Below are positions 45,335 through 57,188 of a stretch of 64,000 bases of DNA, one piece after another; the first letter of the stretch is position 1, and every line of letters starts with the position of its first letter. The DNA is from Calliphora vicina (lineage: Eukaryota; Arthropoda; Insecta; Diptera; Calliphoridae). Position numbers and translations under genes: made by a program. The notes under the pieces are model-generated. The model saw only the letters and a program-made list of their open reading frames with translations. It made no database searches and was not told the DNA's origin. The DNA lies in contig NC_088781.1 of the NCBI RefSeq assembly GCF_958450345.1, forward strand, positions 114,965,431 through 115,029,430, in the 5' to 3' direction.

Positions 45335-46070
45335 AGATTGCTTTCAAACTGAACAAGAGCTTGGAAAATCATTAGGAGCTACTAAAGCTGCAATTTCAGG
45401 GAAATTGTGCACCATACGAATTGAAACCGAGAGACCTTGAAAGACGATTTTCTGTTCTGGAGTGCTGCTTGAACGCTATATAAGGAAATAATTTTTGCAC
45501 CGGATCCATTACGATAACCCCAGGTGTAATAGATCGTATATGAAGTCCGACCAACCAGCCAAGTATCAAAACGGCCCTATATATTATGAGCAAAATCATT
45601 AGGAGTTACACAGTCAGCAATTTAAAAACGTTTGCAAGCAGCAGTGTTCATCCAAAAGTAGGGAAATTGGGTACCATACGAATTGGAGCCTTTAAAGAAG
45701 AGACCTTTAAAGAAGATTTTGCATGTCCGAAATTCTGCTTGAAGCGAAACGAAATACGACAAGAATATGCAGTCAGACATGAAATCGTAATATTGCATCA
45801 TGACAACGGCTGTCAACATGCTGCAAAACCTGTTAACTATTTAGAATTAAGTGGTTGTGAAGTTTTGCCTCACCCGCTTTATAGTCCAGACCTTGCACCA
45901 TCCGACAGCTATCTCCTTCAATCGATCCAAACCCCTGTCGCTGAAATACGCTTCAATTCAGAACTAATTATCCGAAATTGGCTTGATTCGTTCTTGGCCT
46001 CAAAAGATTAGCAGTTCTTTTGGCGCAAAATCCATGTGTTTTTGTTTTTTTTTTTTTGCTTGGACTAGCT
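45335..46070 (+). pseudogene. mariner transposase remnant, internally rearranged
   Basis: The first segment (45335-45590) runs from the middle of the DNA-binding half (DCFQTEQELGKSLGATKAAI) through ERYIRK and HRIHYDNPRCNRSY to YYE. The sequence then steps back and repeats the earlier region (45590-45740, KIIRSYTVSNLKTFASSS, then HPKVGKLGTIRI). It jumps forward again to HEIVILHHDNGCQHAAKPVN, CEVLPHPLYSPDLAPSDSYL, LIIRNWLDSFLASKD. Catalytic block two (HHDNGCQH) and block three (SPDLAPSDSYL) are well preserved. This is the mariner (DD34D) pattern, same family as at 5455 and 9650. The duplication, deletions and stops make it non-functional. Confidence 0.8.
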
Positions 46071-46640
46071 CTCTGGGAATGAGCGCTACCCAAGCTATGC
46101 ATTGAGTTGGAACTAGAAAAATTGATTATGGGAAGGAGGAGAGAGGAAGTATTGTTTGCGAATAAATGATTTGAATGTTCCACATATGGACGGTACGGCT
46201 AAAGAGCGAATTTTCTCTGTAGTGTGTTGTGCGATACACTGATCAATCGATCACGAATGGATGAGAAACTGCTGATGAACAAGTATTTCATAAGAAACTA
46301 CTGGTATCAACAAGTTACCAAATTTCATCAGAATACATTCCAATATAGTTTTGATAGAACAGTGAAACACAATCCACCTTGCAAAGATACTCAAGAGAAT
46401 CCCTTCTGTACGCGGTCGAGTAACTGTAAAATATACTTCGAAGCACCGGCCCGTACATGAGAGTTGTATTCGATTTTTGGTCGGATATAAGTGGTGTAAA
46501 TAGTAACAGGATCACATGAACTGAAGTATTTCTTATACCGTCTTAGAAAACCGAGGCATTTTACTGCTTCTTTCGACACTCGAAAGACTTGTTTTGTCCA
46601 GTAAACATCACACTCAAATCTCAGCCTATAAAATTGAGAG
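46045..46640 (-). pseudogene. LINE, C-terminal end of reverse-transcriptase ORF
   Basis: The minus strand encodes SKEAVKCLGFLRRYKKYFS, then DPVTIYTTYIRPKIEYNSHV and ASKYILQLLDRVQK. After frameshifts SVYRTTHYRENSLFSRTVHM and WN follow. This is the tail of the RT ORF in a jockey/RTE-like LINE common in insects (the IRPKLEYCSHIW..LLD.VQ.RA and HY..SFF.RT..LWN blocks). It runs toward a T-rich tract near 46045. Different family from the LINEs at 23106 and 36430. Confidence 0.7.
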
Positions 46641-46813
46641 CTTCTGATTCCTTAATATTGACACCACCCATAGAAATAAATGAAGCAACATGATTTATTT
46701 GTATCATACAACATTAAGTCAAAGATTGTCACAAGATCTTGGTTAAGTGTATCATTCATATTTTGCCTCATTGACCCAATCTCCAAAAGGCTTGGTCTAT
46801 AGTTGAATGAATA

Positions 46814-47039
46814 TACAAAGAAAACATATTCACAGTAGCAACCGAATTTGTTGCCAATCGAATGATTCTGTCTAAGTTACCGAATTTCACAGTGTTAACA
46901 AAAGTTTAGTTGCTTCAATCGAAATTCTTCTTTATGCAAAGACTTTCTGTTGCTGGAACCGAAAAATTCTATGTGTGCAACCGAATCATTCGATTGGCAA
47001 TAAATTCGGTTGCTATTACGAATCTGTATTCTCTGTGTA
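46814..47039 (-). mobile_element. 222-bp MITE, family M1, second copy
   Basis: 46816-47037, inverted relative to the copy at 25353. Ends CAAAGAAAAC and CTCTGTG. Inner blocks GCAACCGAATTTGTTG, GTGCAACCGAATCATTCG and GAACCGAAAAATTCTATG are shared. TA on both sides (46814-46815, 47038-47039) indicates Tc1/mariner-type mobilisation. Confidence 0.88.
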
Positions 47040-47398
47040 TGAATGGCAAATGTTGCAAAATAATAGATAGGGTTGCAAGTTTGACTTAGAAAGTCATTTA
47101 GAAAAATAAGGAATAGCGTAAGAAAAAGAACGAATCCTAAAATCTAAAAAACATCTAATTTTTAACTTATACGCCGAATATGTATTATACGAAAAATATT
47201 TGAAAATGGTGTACTTCATTAGCATTTTAAAACAAACCAAACTGTTGAAAACTAACATTTTACCAAAAAAATCAATAACATATAACAACCCTTTCCCAAG
47301 GCTTAAAATCTACTAAAGCCAAAAATATGAAATAAAAACCTAAAGCAAAAAAAAAAATAGCCCAAACACAAAATATCAATAAACAAAACTGAACTTAC

Positions 47399-47525
47399 CT
47401 GTATAATGGTATACCGGCATTATCACGAAACCATAAGACCATATAAACATCATCCAATGGTGCCGATATGGGGCATGGTAATGACACTGATTTACCCTCT
47501 ACAGCTTCAATATCTTTTGTTTTTA
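47399..47525 (-). CDS. Sidestep-family Ig gene, exon encoding the first half of Ig domain 1
   Basis: 127 bp. The minus-strand acceptor is TTCTTTTCAATAG and the donor GTAAGT. It begins with two bases of a split codon and ends with two bases (AG) that join C of exon 22004-22121 to make Ser. The product is KTKDIEAVEGKSVSLPCPIS then APLDDVYMVLWFRDNAGIPLY. SLPC supplies the first Ig cysteine and VLWFRD the core tryptophan; the second cysteine would lie in an exon after 22004. The EA..G..V.LPC.I.P....D.VY.VLWFR...G.PLYS pattern is that of insect Sidestep proteins, transmembrane Ig ligands for Beat receptors in motor axon guidance and synaptic matching. The signal peptide exon was not found in the window. 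The exact paralogue is undecided. Confidence 0.92.
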
Positions 47526-49264
47526 CTATTGAAAAGAATAACAGTGGACACATCAGCCGCCGGGTGGCATAATATTAATATCAATGTTGTAAATGACAAG
47601 CAGCATTAAAAGAAGTATGAATAGATATATGTACGTGGAGTAGGAGGATAACAGCAAAAGCAGCATCAGCAGTATCATATCGTGTTTTTAATAGGAAAAT
47701 ACCATCAGGTGTAGAGTAGTAAACAACAGCAACAGGAAATAACAGTTTATAGTGAAGGTGGTGGTTGTGTGCAAAACACGAACAAAAAAAAAAAACATAC
47801 GCATTATTAATATTATTGTCATTTAGTTTGTTATTAAAGTCGGCGTAGTGTGTTGTTCATAGACAAAACAGCCAGCAGTTTTATCCATATTATTATCACC
47901 AACATCAGCAGCATAATTATTGTCATCATCATCATCACAGTCGACATCAGCGACAAAAACATTATATTGATGTCCATTGTTGTTTAAAAATAATGAACGA
48001 AATTTTTGTTTAATTTAAAAATAAATTTAATTAAGGCCATTGAAAATAGTTTAAAGGGAAATAATGCGTTTTAATATTGATGGTATTGGTGTTTTTGTTG
48101 GTATCAAAATTTATGTTGTTGTTGGCAAACAACATGACCACACGTGCCAGGATTTTGTGTTAAAGATTTTGTTTGTGTTTAACCAGTTAACGCAACAAAA
48201 CATTACGTCGCCAGGGGATATAACAATAATAATAAGAAGAGATTATTTTATTTATGCGTTTTATTTATTTATAGGCAAAATTTTCCATTAACCAGGTTTT
48301 CCAACACAAAATTTATGCGTATTTAAATAGCCAAGTTGTAGTTGTTGTTAAATTTCATTGGTATTTGCGGTTCAAGTTGTTGTAGTTTGTTTAATTATAA
48401 TTATTGTAGATGTAGATTTTCCATTTTTTTGTTATGTTTTTTATTTGTTTTTGGTTTATTTTTCGACCATTGTTTACATTGTATTAATTGTCCACATTTA
48501 TTAATAAACATATAGCAACACATGCATACAGCCGTAAAGCAACCAAAGGATATGCACACACACACATGCAGATACAGGTACACACACCCATAAAGGTTTT
48601 GTTGTTTTGTAGTTGTGGTTTTTATATATTAAACATAAACGCATAGAGTTATCATTACCGTATGCCAGTGTTTGCGGAGACATTAAACATTAAACCATTT
48701 CCGTTGCGGTCATGAAAGTGTATTTGAGAATATGCCAGAGAAAAAAAAAACAGGAAGAAAAAAGAGAGAGAAATAACAAAAATTCATTAAAGATTTAGTA
48801 TATAAATATTTGGTATTAATATGTCAAATAAATTAAGTTTGTATGTATAAAATTTATAGTTAAATAATAATGTTTACCTACATACAATAAGCATAAATAT
48901 TTTATTTATTTTATATATGATTAATGAGTACTATACATACATTCATGTTTATATATTAATACAGTGGGTGATATAACTGATGTTTTATATCAAATATTTT
49001 TGGAAGTATTATAGGAAATACATGCTGGCATTTAAAATCGAAATCTTAAAGCAGTTTAAAATTGGAATTATTTTATAATAAGATACTACTATACGCTCTT
49101 CAAACAAAACAAGTGATATTCATAATAGAACAACTAACTCTTGCAAAGACATCATTGCGTATGGTAAATATTTCAATAATAAATATCAATCATACGTATA
49201 TTTAAAACCAAGGTCTTGAATCAGTTTAGAATATGAATTATTTTTAATGATGCTTAAACCTAGA
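47526..49264. other. Intronic DNA with simple repeats
   Basis: Upstream of the Ig exon. Triplet-rich text occurs at 47640-47960 (CAGCA, ATCATC runs), an (AC)n run at 48552-48562, and A/T-rich DNA elsewhere. A donor-like site (ACTGGCATACG then GTAATG, minus strand, near 48650) has no convincing exon attached. Confidence 0.35.
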
Positions 49265-49450
49265 AAAAAACAAGTAAAAAATGTAGTCGGTCAAGTCCGA
49301 CCATATAACACCTTACACTCAGTATGAGCACTTCATTATTCTATTAAAATATCAATAATTTTTCAATAATAATGGTCACAGCTATGACCAATTATGAACC
49401 GATCGTCACGAAATTTGGGGTGCGTGATTTCTTCCTATATTAGACGTTTT
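49265..49450 (-). repeat. Dispersed repeat A fragment, diverged
   Basis: The reverse complement shows the repeat A end (AACAAGTAAAAAATGTAGTC, GGTCAAGTCCGACCATATAA) and the ATTATGAACCGATC block. Truncated after about 185 bp. Confidence 0.6.
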
Positions 49451-49552
49451 TTATTATATGAAATATTTTTTGGATACCAACATTAACAAATCGATCCGGA
49501 CAAACGGACTTATATCGTTAAATTATTTTTTTTCTCCATTACCCCACTTGGG

Positions 49553-49663
49553 GGCGGACGGAAATATGCAGATCTTTAATTTTTTTACAATCCACCCAAA
49601 TGGCCAGAAATTCGGCCTGTGGAAAGGTATTGGGCACTTTGGCTCTGCATATTTCCGTCCGCC
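49553..49663. repeat. 20-bp perfect inverted repeat around a DD37E-type transposase scrap
   Basis: GGCGGACGGAAATATGCAGA at 49553-49572 is the exact complement of 49644-49663. Between them, plus-strand codons at about 49597-49645 spell NPPKWPEIRPVERYWALW. This is the third catalytic block of a DD37E-type transposase like the one at 10133 (there NPPNCPELRPVERYWAL). Only this ~16-codon scrap is recognisable. Confidence 0.75.
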
Positions 49664-49723
49664 TGTCACTCTGTTGAAAAAGGAGATTCTGATAAAATGT
49701 TCATAAATTAACGTATGCGGCAT

Positions 49724-51144
49724 GAAATTGCAACAAAACAGAAAACGCTATATTTGTTTCCAACGTTAAAATAAATAATTTATAAAACCTTTATAAAATA
49801 GCCAATTGTATTAGTTTAATGTAAGAAAAAAATTTATTATATTCATGTACTTTTGTGGCAGTTATGAAGAAATTTATATAATATATTTGCACTTTTCTAA
49901 GCTCCTATTTGAGTTTCATGGTCTTATTTTTCTCGATTTTTATTTTAAATAGTCTACAACAACTCTTCTATTTAAAAAAGGTCCAAAAACTCTCAAATTA
50001 TTTTTAATTAAGTCTGGAATTTCAAGGGTGTTGGAAACACCATAATAATCTGGGCTTGACAGTTGGATGATGGAACAGTTAAGAAGAACTTTATTTTTAA
50101 AAAAATTATCTTTGATGTTTCTTTTTATGAAATGATTAATTTTGTGTACACATTTCATAATATATTAATTAGAATTGATATCCAAATCAAATTCCAAAAA
50201 AGTCAAAACTTCTAACTGACATCTGATTGATTAAGATCCATATATATTTTTTTTAGAAAAATGATTATGTTCTACGTTGCACATCTTAGCAATAATACGT
50301 TTATTTACTTTCAAAAAAGTCCTCTTCTCTGCCTTTCTAATTGAGAAAATATGGAAAAAATTACAAATGTTTTTTCAAGGTAGTTCTATTTTTGTTAAAA
50401 TTTTGAGATAACTAAAAGCCAGATTTTCAAATGGGGTTTTAAAGTATTAACACAAAACATAACGTAATTCAAAATAAGTACTAAAACACTAATAGCTCAT
50501 ATACTTTTTATTTTGGCCAGTGTGAAATTTCTGTTCGCATACATTAGTTCTAAGTTCTCTTACATTATACTGCAAAGTATGATGGAAATTGGACATCATT
50601 TGTCCCAAGTCCCCATACAAGGATCACGTCAGAAAGTGGCTAGAACATTTATAATTTTCATTCATAATCGTGATGAAATTGAACTAAAAGAAGTTTTATA
50701 TCAACGTAAATCTTTGTACCAACATTTGTGAGGATCGGTCCATAATTGACCCTACCCCTATATCTGAAAAATATTTTATTGTCACATATTGATTGAAGGT
50801 ATAAAAATTCGGCACAGCCGAATGTAACATTCTTACTGATTAAAAACTGTTTTAGAATGATATTTTTCAGTACTTCATTATTGATGTATTTGTTCGAATT
50901 TAAGAAGGTATTTATAATGAATTGAAATACTATTGCTTAAGAAGTCGCGAAAATAACATTTTCTTTGAACTACTTCCAAATATTTTTGCTTTTATAATTT
51001 TCTTAACAGATAAATTAACTCTTATAAAATCATCATGGCGTATTATAAATATTTAAATAAAATATCAATCATATGTACCCATGTGCCCGAATATTGTGTG
51101 GTGCTTAAATCATCTTAGACATTTTTATTGGCTTGTTACAATAA
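49724..51144. other. AT-rich non-coding DNA with a repeat B-like piece
   Basis: 50500-50840 has phrases of the repeat A/B type (CCCCATACAAGGATCAC, GAGGATCGGTCCATAATTG, CGGCACAGCCGAATGTAAC). These suggest a further diverged dispersed repeat. No genes recognised. Confidence 0.4.
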
Positions 51145-51215
51145 TTATACCCTTCACCTTCATGAGAAGGGTATATATAAGTTTGTCATTCCGTTTGTAA
51201 TTTCTACATTTGTAG
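51145..51215 (+). repeat. Repeat B 5' fragment
   Basis: TACCCTTCACCTTCATGAGA then GGGTATATATAAGTTTGTCA and TTTGTAATTTCTACA match the start of repeat B at 39296. Only about 70 bp is recognisable. Confidence 0.6.
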
Positions 51216-52282
51216 TAAATCCGTGCTAAATCCAATTAATACAAGTGCTTTGATATTAACATTATATAAATAATAAGAAAGTGGAGTTAATCGAAATGGC
51301 TAGTAAGGTAGGCATTCATGTGTCCATTTAATTATATCATCAACTGTAATCAAGTTTATTTACTGCTTCTTTTATTTGATTAATAAACATATACATTAAA
51401 TCTCTGCTGCTAACACATACACCATACACGTGTTTAGTTTATTTGATTTTCTCAGCATATATAAATAAGTATATACCTCGAAATATATAACAATACTGTA
51501 AATTAGGAATACTATAGCAATATTTCATATAAGAACTTAGTGTTATAATAATTATATATAGAGCTTCGTATTAATTAATTCAATTTGAGCTTAATTCACT
51601 AAAATCTTCATCCGTAATTAAAAAATGTCAGCCTTTCATTCCATAAATCCATCCACAATATATAATTCTTTAGCTTCATTCAAAAGCTTAATTTAAATTT
51701 AATTAATTTTGAAGTTAACTGATAACAGAATTTATACAAACTTTGAATGATTAAATGTTTGTTGATTCAAATTTACCACAAATTGAGTTGAAATATTTTA
51801 CCTTCATTCAGTTTTATTTACAAAATGAATTGAAAAACATTTTCTTAAGCTTTTTAGTAAAATTAATGAATTCAATATTATGGCAGAAAGATAAACGAAA
51901 AACTGTAAAAAAAAACTTTTGACGGTTTTTTTTTGTGAAAAACATAGAGTTCTGACTTGTTTTCTTTGTAGTTTCGTCAGTTTTTAATTCCCGGGAATCC
52001 CGACTAAAATTCCCGAGAATCGGGTAGTGAAAAATTGACAAAATTCCCAGGAAATTTGTCCCGGAAATTCCCGAGATAAAAACCCTAATACCTACATATA
52101 ATTATATTTTGTTTATGTTATAACAACACCTATTACCATTGTATTAATGTATATACATTAGAGTAGCCCATGAATGTATTGAGAACTACTTACATAGTAT
52201 TTACTTTAATTGGAAATACACTTTCATATTTTCGATAAAATAGACATATTAATGCGTGTTATAATAAATTTCATAAAATTCT
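51216..52282. other. AT-rich non-coding DNA
   Basis: Nothing recognised apart from a short self-similar patch of CCCGGGAA/TTCCCGGG-like text at 51990-52075, possibly a low-copy repeat. Confidence 0.35.
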
Positions 52283-52432
52283 GACGGACGGACGGACATC
52301 TTTTAATCGACTCAGAAAGTGATTCTGAGTCGATCTTTATACTTTAAGGTGGGTATTAGACTAATGTTTTCGGACGTTACAAACATCTGCACAAACACAA
52401 TATACCTCCCCACTATTGTTGTGTAGGGTATA
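52283..52432 (-). repeat. Dispersed repeat A, 5' fragment, inverted
   Basis: The reverse complement begins ATACCCTACACAACAATAG and runs through the CACCTTAAAGTATA block to the (GTCC)n tract. About 150 bp only. Confidence 0.8.
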
Positions 52433-54989
52433 AATAGTAAAAATCTTTTTGAGACAATAGAAAAATTAATCCGTATTATAATAAATTTCAGATAAATTCT
52501 CCATATTATATTGCTGTTGTGGTTAAATTAAGTTAAGACTAATTTGTGTAAATTATATAACCAATCATTTCTATAAACGTATAAATAAATATCTAGTACT
52601 GTCATTTACTAAACATTTATTAAGAAATGTTTTTCTGTTTAACAAATTATGGTTTTAAATGTCTTTACACATTTGCTTTATTTCTTTACCTAATTTTAAT
52701 TTATTTGTAATATAATTTGTTGTAGTAATATAAAATACTTAATTCGATTTTAGCAAATTAACAGAAAACTGTTTCTTTTTATTCTAATACAATTGAATTA
52801 TAGCTAAGAATTTTACTGATACTAAATAAGTTGTATGTTAAAACAAATATCATGGAAATAAGTTTTCGCTTAAGATATAATAAATGTATGCCATGGTATA
52901 AATGTGTGCCATGGTTACAGAAAATCTCTTGTAATTGTATATTTTAAAAATTAAAAGAAATTAATTTTTCTTAATAAAAAATTGTTTATTTTATTGTATT
53001 GTTACCAGGAATTTGAAATATGAATAAAATTATTTATTTTTAAAAATTTTTAATAAATACTGATTGGTAACAAATCATTTACATTCCCTTATTATAAAAA
53101 AATTACTTTAAAGAATAATTATTAAAATTATATAAATTATCAAAGGTTATTTTTCGCTGTAACTAATTAACATTGTAAACCAAACACTTTAGCAGTCATT
53201 AAATATGATTTTCGCAAACAATTACAAATACATCACATAGGAAGCTCCACAAAAGAGATAATAGTTAATATCATTAAAGAAGATTCCTTGACATTGCGTG
53301 ATAATATTCAGAAACATTTTACTAGATATTTTGCAACACCTACTTACACAAATACTTAACAGTTGTAGCGATATAAATTTCAACAAGTTCATTACAACCA
53401 GTTACATGAAAGTAGTTTTGGACTTTAATACGTTAATTTAATATGAAACCTTCAAATACAAACTAGTGTATGTAAGGCTGTATATAATGGTTAACCTTTC
53501 AAAGAAATAAAATGGAAGGAAAAAAATTAAAATACCATGAAAGGTTTTTAGGTCAGGTTTAACATGAGCATGATACAAACACACTAACATAGAGATGAAT
53601 AACATTGCTGTTTATTTTGCATATAAATAACCCAGCAATATTTTTGAAAATAAATCTAATAAAATTTTTACATAAAATAGAAAACTGAATACAATTTTAC
53701 CTACATAGATTTAAATACCCAATAGAGCTATGGATAAGTATCTTACATAAGTTTTAAAACCAGCCTAAAATCAAAACTGTTGTCCCATAATTAATAATTG
53801 TAATTTTGATAATTATCATCTAAACATCCAAATATATAAACCTATAATATTTTCTAATCTTATTATAATTTTCGAAGAGCATCAAATATTTTGCTTGGTT
53901 TTATTGGCACCTCCTCTACAGCACATCATCCATTTGAACAGCTTTTAACTTAATTTGTATATGCTCTTGTATTTATTGCATACGAAACAAAAACGACATC
54001 CTTTTCAAGTATTAAATATAAACTCGTCAACGTGTATAAAACAAAAAAATATAACACAAATATTGTGAGGGCGATGATGTATTTCAGGGGCAAAATTTTA
54101 ACGCATCAGGTCGAAATATGTTTCTGCTATTTAATTATCAAAAAAATAAAACAAAGAAAACAACCCGCCGCGAATTTATTTTGTAGTGTTTTACAATAAA
54201 AAAAATAGCTATACCGAATTTCAAATTGGTTGCATTAACACCAATTCAGCGGCGTATCTACAGCAGTGCTTTTCAATTTTTTATGTCCCGTGGTAGATGT
54301 TTTAATTTTAAAGTCCTTTGTGTTCTCCAAATTATTATAGTGTAATGTTTTTACCTTTTAAAAACGATGGGTTATTTCACTTATATATAAACTGTTTTTA
54401 TTTAGTTGCAAATAAAAGCGATCAATAGTTTTAAAATGGCAACAGCTCTTTATTTATTAAAATCTATACAACAGTTTAAATAGTCACTCTCTTTTAACAC
54501 ACACACTTATGGTAATACAGTGGATGTTAACTATACCAGCGCCTATGATACAATTACTACTCAACAAATCGCTGTTATTATGTATATACACAGTGCCGTC
54601 TTCTATTAGGTTCATGAAAAATGTAACAGAAAAAAATAATAATAAATATTTCCACAGTTAATGTTCTCATACTTATAAGCAATGTTAATAACAGCGTGTT
54701 ATCAACATAGTTGATAAGTAGAAGTTTCTACAGATTGAAATGTTTAGAAACAAGATGAATGTTGCAAGCAGCCATTACAGACTGTTAAAGACAAATTGAT
54801 AATTCATTCATCGATAATTCATTACGTAACAATATTGTAAACAAAATCATAAAAAAAATTTGTTTAATATCTCAAGAAAAACTATACTATTTCTCTTAAT
54901 ACGTCTTCGGATAAAGCTAGGATATTTTAGATAGAAATAGTGGCGAATAATGGGGCACATACTATTTTACGCGAAAGCAATATTCGTGG
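52433..54989. other. AT-rich non-coding DNA
   Basis: The longest stretch without any recognisable element. No exon motif seen on either strand. Slight GC increase after 54240 but no frame of interest. Confidence 0.35.
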
Positions 54990-55645
54990 GAACACTGTCA
55001 TTTTCCTAAACAGCCAGGCGGCACTTATGTAGGTCACCCAAGTTCTGTAGTACAACATCTACCTTGATCAAACAGTGTATGAAAGATCGACAGTTCTTTG
55101 ACATCACTTTAGTTTGACTACCAAGGTAATAGGCAGACAGACGAGCTTTTCAGAGAAGAATTTGCTTTAAATATATTAAATACGTTGCATTATCCCTTGG
55201 CTCCATTAAAAGCTAAATCTTCAGACACTAATAATATGTGGAGCACCATGCAAAACTAAGTACAAGAAAATTCTGGTCAACATACAATGAAAAACGCAGT
55301 ACACAACTCATAAATGATAACAGAAATTACACTTCGTGGACAATAGCGTATTAATGGGTCACTGCACGATCGTTAAGTAGGCAAGTAGGATCGTTCTTCC
55401 CTTCAACAGTTACTATCGCAACTGTCTGGACCGCGGAAAAGAGGAAACCGTTTTAATCTCCTCCGTGAATGCCCGGCTCTACATTTACTGAGATCATTAT
55501 GCATATACTGAATGACCAGACTGTGTGATTAAATCGAATACCTAAATGCGACAGGTTATCCCTTCTCTAGCATCTAAACTTGATCTAGTTTTTCACCAAT
55601 CTCAATAGTTGTGTGATCTTAGCTTGAGTGATTGTGTGTGGCGAT
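54990..55645 (+). pseudogene. LINE fragment, RNase H and C-terminal region
   Basis: Broken frames give NRQTDELFREEFALNI, HYPLAPLKAKSSDTNNMW, then STYNEKR-like, LMGHCTIV and a RKEETVLISSVNARLYI stretch. These match the end of RNase H-bearing LINE ORF2 proteins: GN..AD.LAR...., PL...K, TGH......, C..E.ET..HLL.ECP.L. Strongly decayed and 5'-truncated. A different LINE type from those at 23106 and 36430, which show no RNase H. Confidence 0.55.
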
Positions 55646-55679
55646 CCACCACGTAAATTTATTAAACAATTGAGTAGCA

Positions 55680-55860
55680 AAGATATGTAATTTGATTTCC
55701 CCGCATGCTAGTTACTAATGTGCTAGTCTGCCAGTATTGTAGGTTCGATTTCCGGGAGAGACTCTGGTCTGTGTCACTATAATGGGTTCTGCAGGTACTG
55801 CATCGCGGCCAAAGAATTGTGCTACTTCTACCAGGTTAGGGTGTTGGCTGCGCATTTGAA
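55680..55860 (+). repeat. Possible tRNA-derived SINE
   Basis: GTGCTAGTCTGCCAGTATTG followed by GGTTCGATTTCCGGGAGAGA resembles the anticodon arm, T arm and B box (GGTTCGANNCC) of a tRNA. The preceding TAGTTACTAATG part is a poor A box. It continues into unrelated GC-richer DNA, as in tRNA-derived SINEs. It cannot fold into a full modern tRNA, so a tRNA gene is unlikely. Confidence 0.4.
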
Positions 55861-56184
55861 TACATGAGGGTTTGCATGAGGACCCTGATTACAAACTCAA
55901 TATAAATTGGAGACGGCATGGACTATTCGCATCCCATAGATATTAAGCCTATTTTCCGCGGCAAGAACTTCTCTATGCACGAGCACCAATTCAGTGGAAT
56001 TCTCAAGACCTCTGAAAGTTCTCTTTGTACGAAGAGAAGAACATTCCAAGACATTTACATAAAGTCTGTGATATTGCTAAATGCAGCTTGGAATATTTCT
56101 CTACTGGGCATTTTCTTAAGTTTCATCAAAATCGGCCCAAAACTATACACCATTTCGCTATCTTTCCATTAGAAATTCCAAATA

Positions 56185-56937
56185 TTGAAAAATTTTACCT
56201 TTGATCTTCTCGATTTAAGGGTTGGCGTTTTCGAATTTTAGTAAAAGTTTCAGATTATATTTAAAATTGCATGGACTATAATATTCTGTATAGGTTTTAC
56301 TTAAAGTTTATAACAGAAATTCGGCTCATTCCCCAAAAAAAAATGTCCAAAAAATTAGCTTTTCTCGAAAATCCCAAAATTTAAATCGCAGGTACGGAAA
56401 AACTATAGGAGGTATGTCATATTTTTTTCATATTTTTATTCCCTATTATGTTCTCAGTAAATCCCAATATGATGATTAAAAAATTCTGAAATTTGTTTAA
56501 CAAAATTTTTAAAAATTTGGAAATGGAGTTTTGAAACTTCCGTTAAAAAAATGATTTTTTTTGGTTATACCTGCGTATAGGTTAATGGTATCCTAGGAAG
56601 ACAAAAACTCATATACAAGTAACTATGGATATATTTTAAATAAAAATAAGCTTTTATTTTAATATTTCTCAAAATATGTTAATTTTGTTCCTACGTTTCT
56701 TGTTCTAGTTGCCTGAGACACGTTAATGGCCTGGCGATTTTTTAATAACTTTAACATTTTTTAACCAATTTTTGTGTTTTACATCTTATTTGAACGACAA
56801 TTGCTTACACATTTAGATTCTTTAAATTAAATTGCAAAAGTAATTATTTAATGGCAAAATTTTTCCAAAACATAAAAAATTGCATTTTTCCCCCTTGTAA
56901 ATGCACCTCAAAACTAAATCGCAAGTCGGCACGGTTG
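56185..56937. repeat. Dispersed repeat C, copy 2
   Basis: Collinear with 43720-44455 (see the block list there). The left flank carries GCAAGAACTTCTCTATGCAC and similar text not present at copy 1, so the shared boundary at TGAAAAATTTTAC probably marks the element's left edge. The right edge is near GGCACGG. No coding capacity; the 73-codon frame inside is not conserved in copy 1. Confidence 0.8.
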
Positions 56938-57188
56938 CTCTTCTTAGAAAATTGTGGTATTTTAGGTCATTACGAAAGTTTTCAGCGGGTACCGTTTCAA
57001 CATTTCGAAAAATTTAATTCTAATGGACACTCTAGTGACCATATTATTTTGAATATCCTGAAATCATCTTAAAATTAATGGTATGATAACTATATTATCC
57101 TCTGGCTGTAGGTTAAATTAATACAATAATTATATTTGTTATTATGCTATGTTCCTTAAAATAAAAAAGAACAATTCTTTAAACATTA
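56938..57188. other. AT-rich non-coding DNA
   Basis: Nothing recognised. Confidence 0.3.

Noticed and set aside
48400..48700. Minus-strand donor-like site with a short MSPQTLAY reading as the missing signal-peptide exon
   Set aside because: No hydrophobic signal sequence, a poor donor (GTAATG) and no acceptor; phase also not convincingly compatible.
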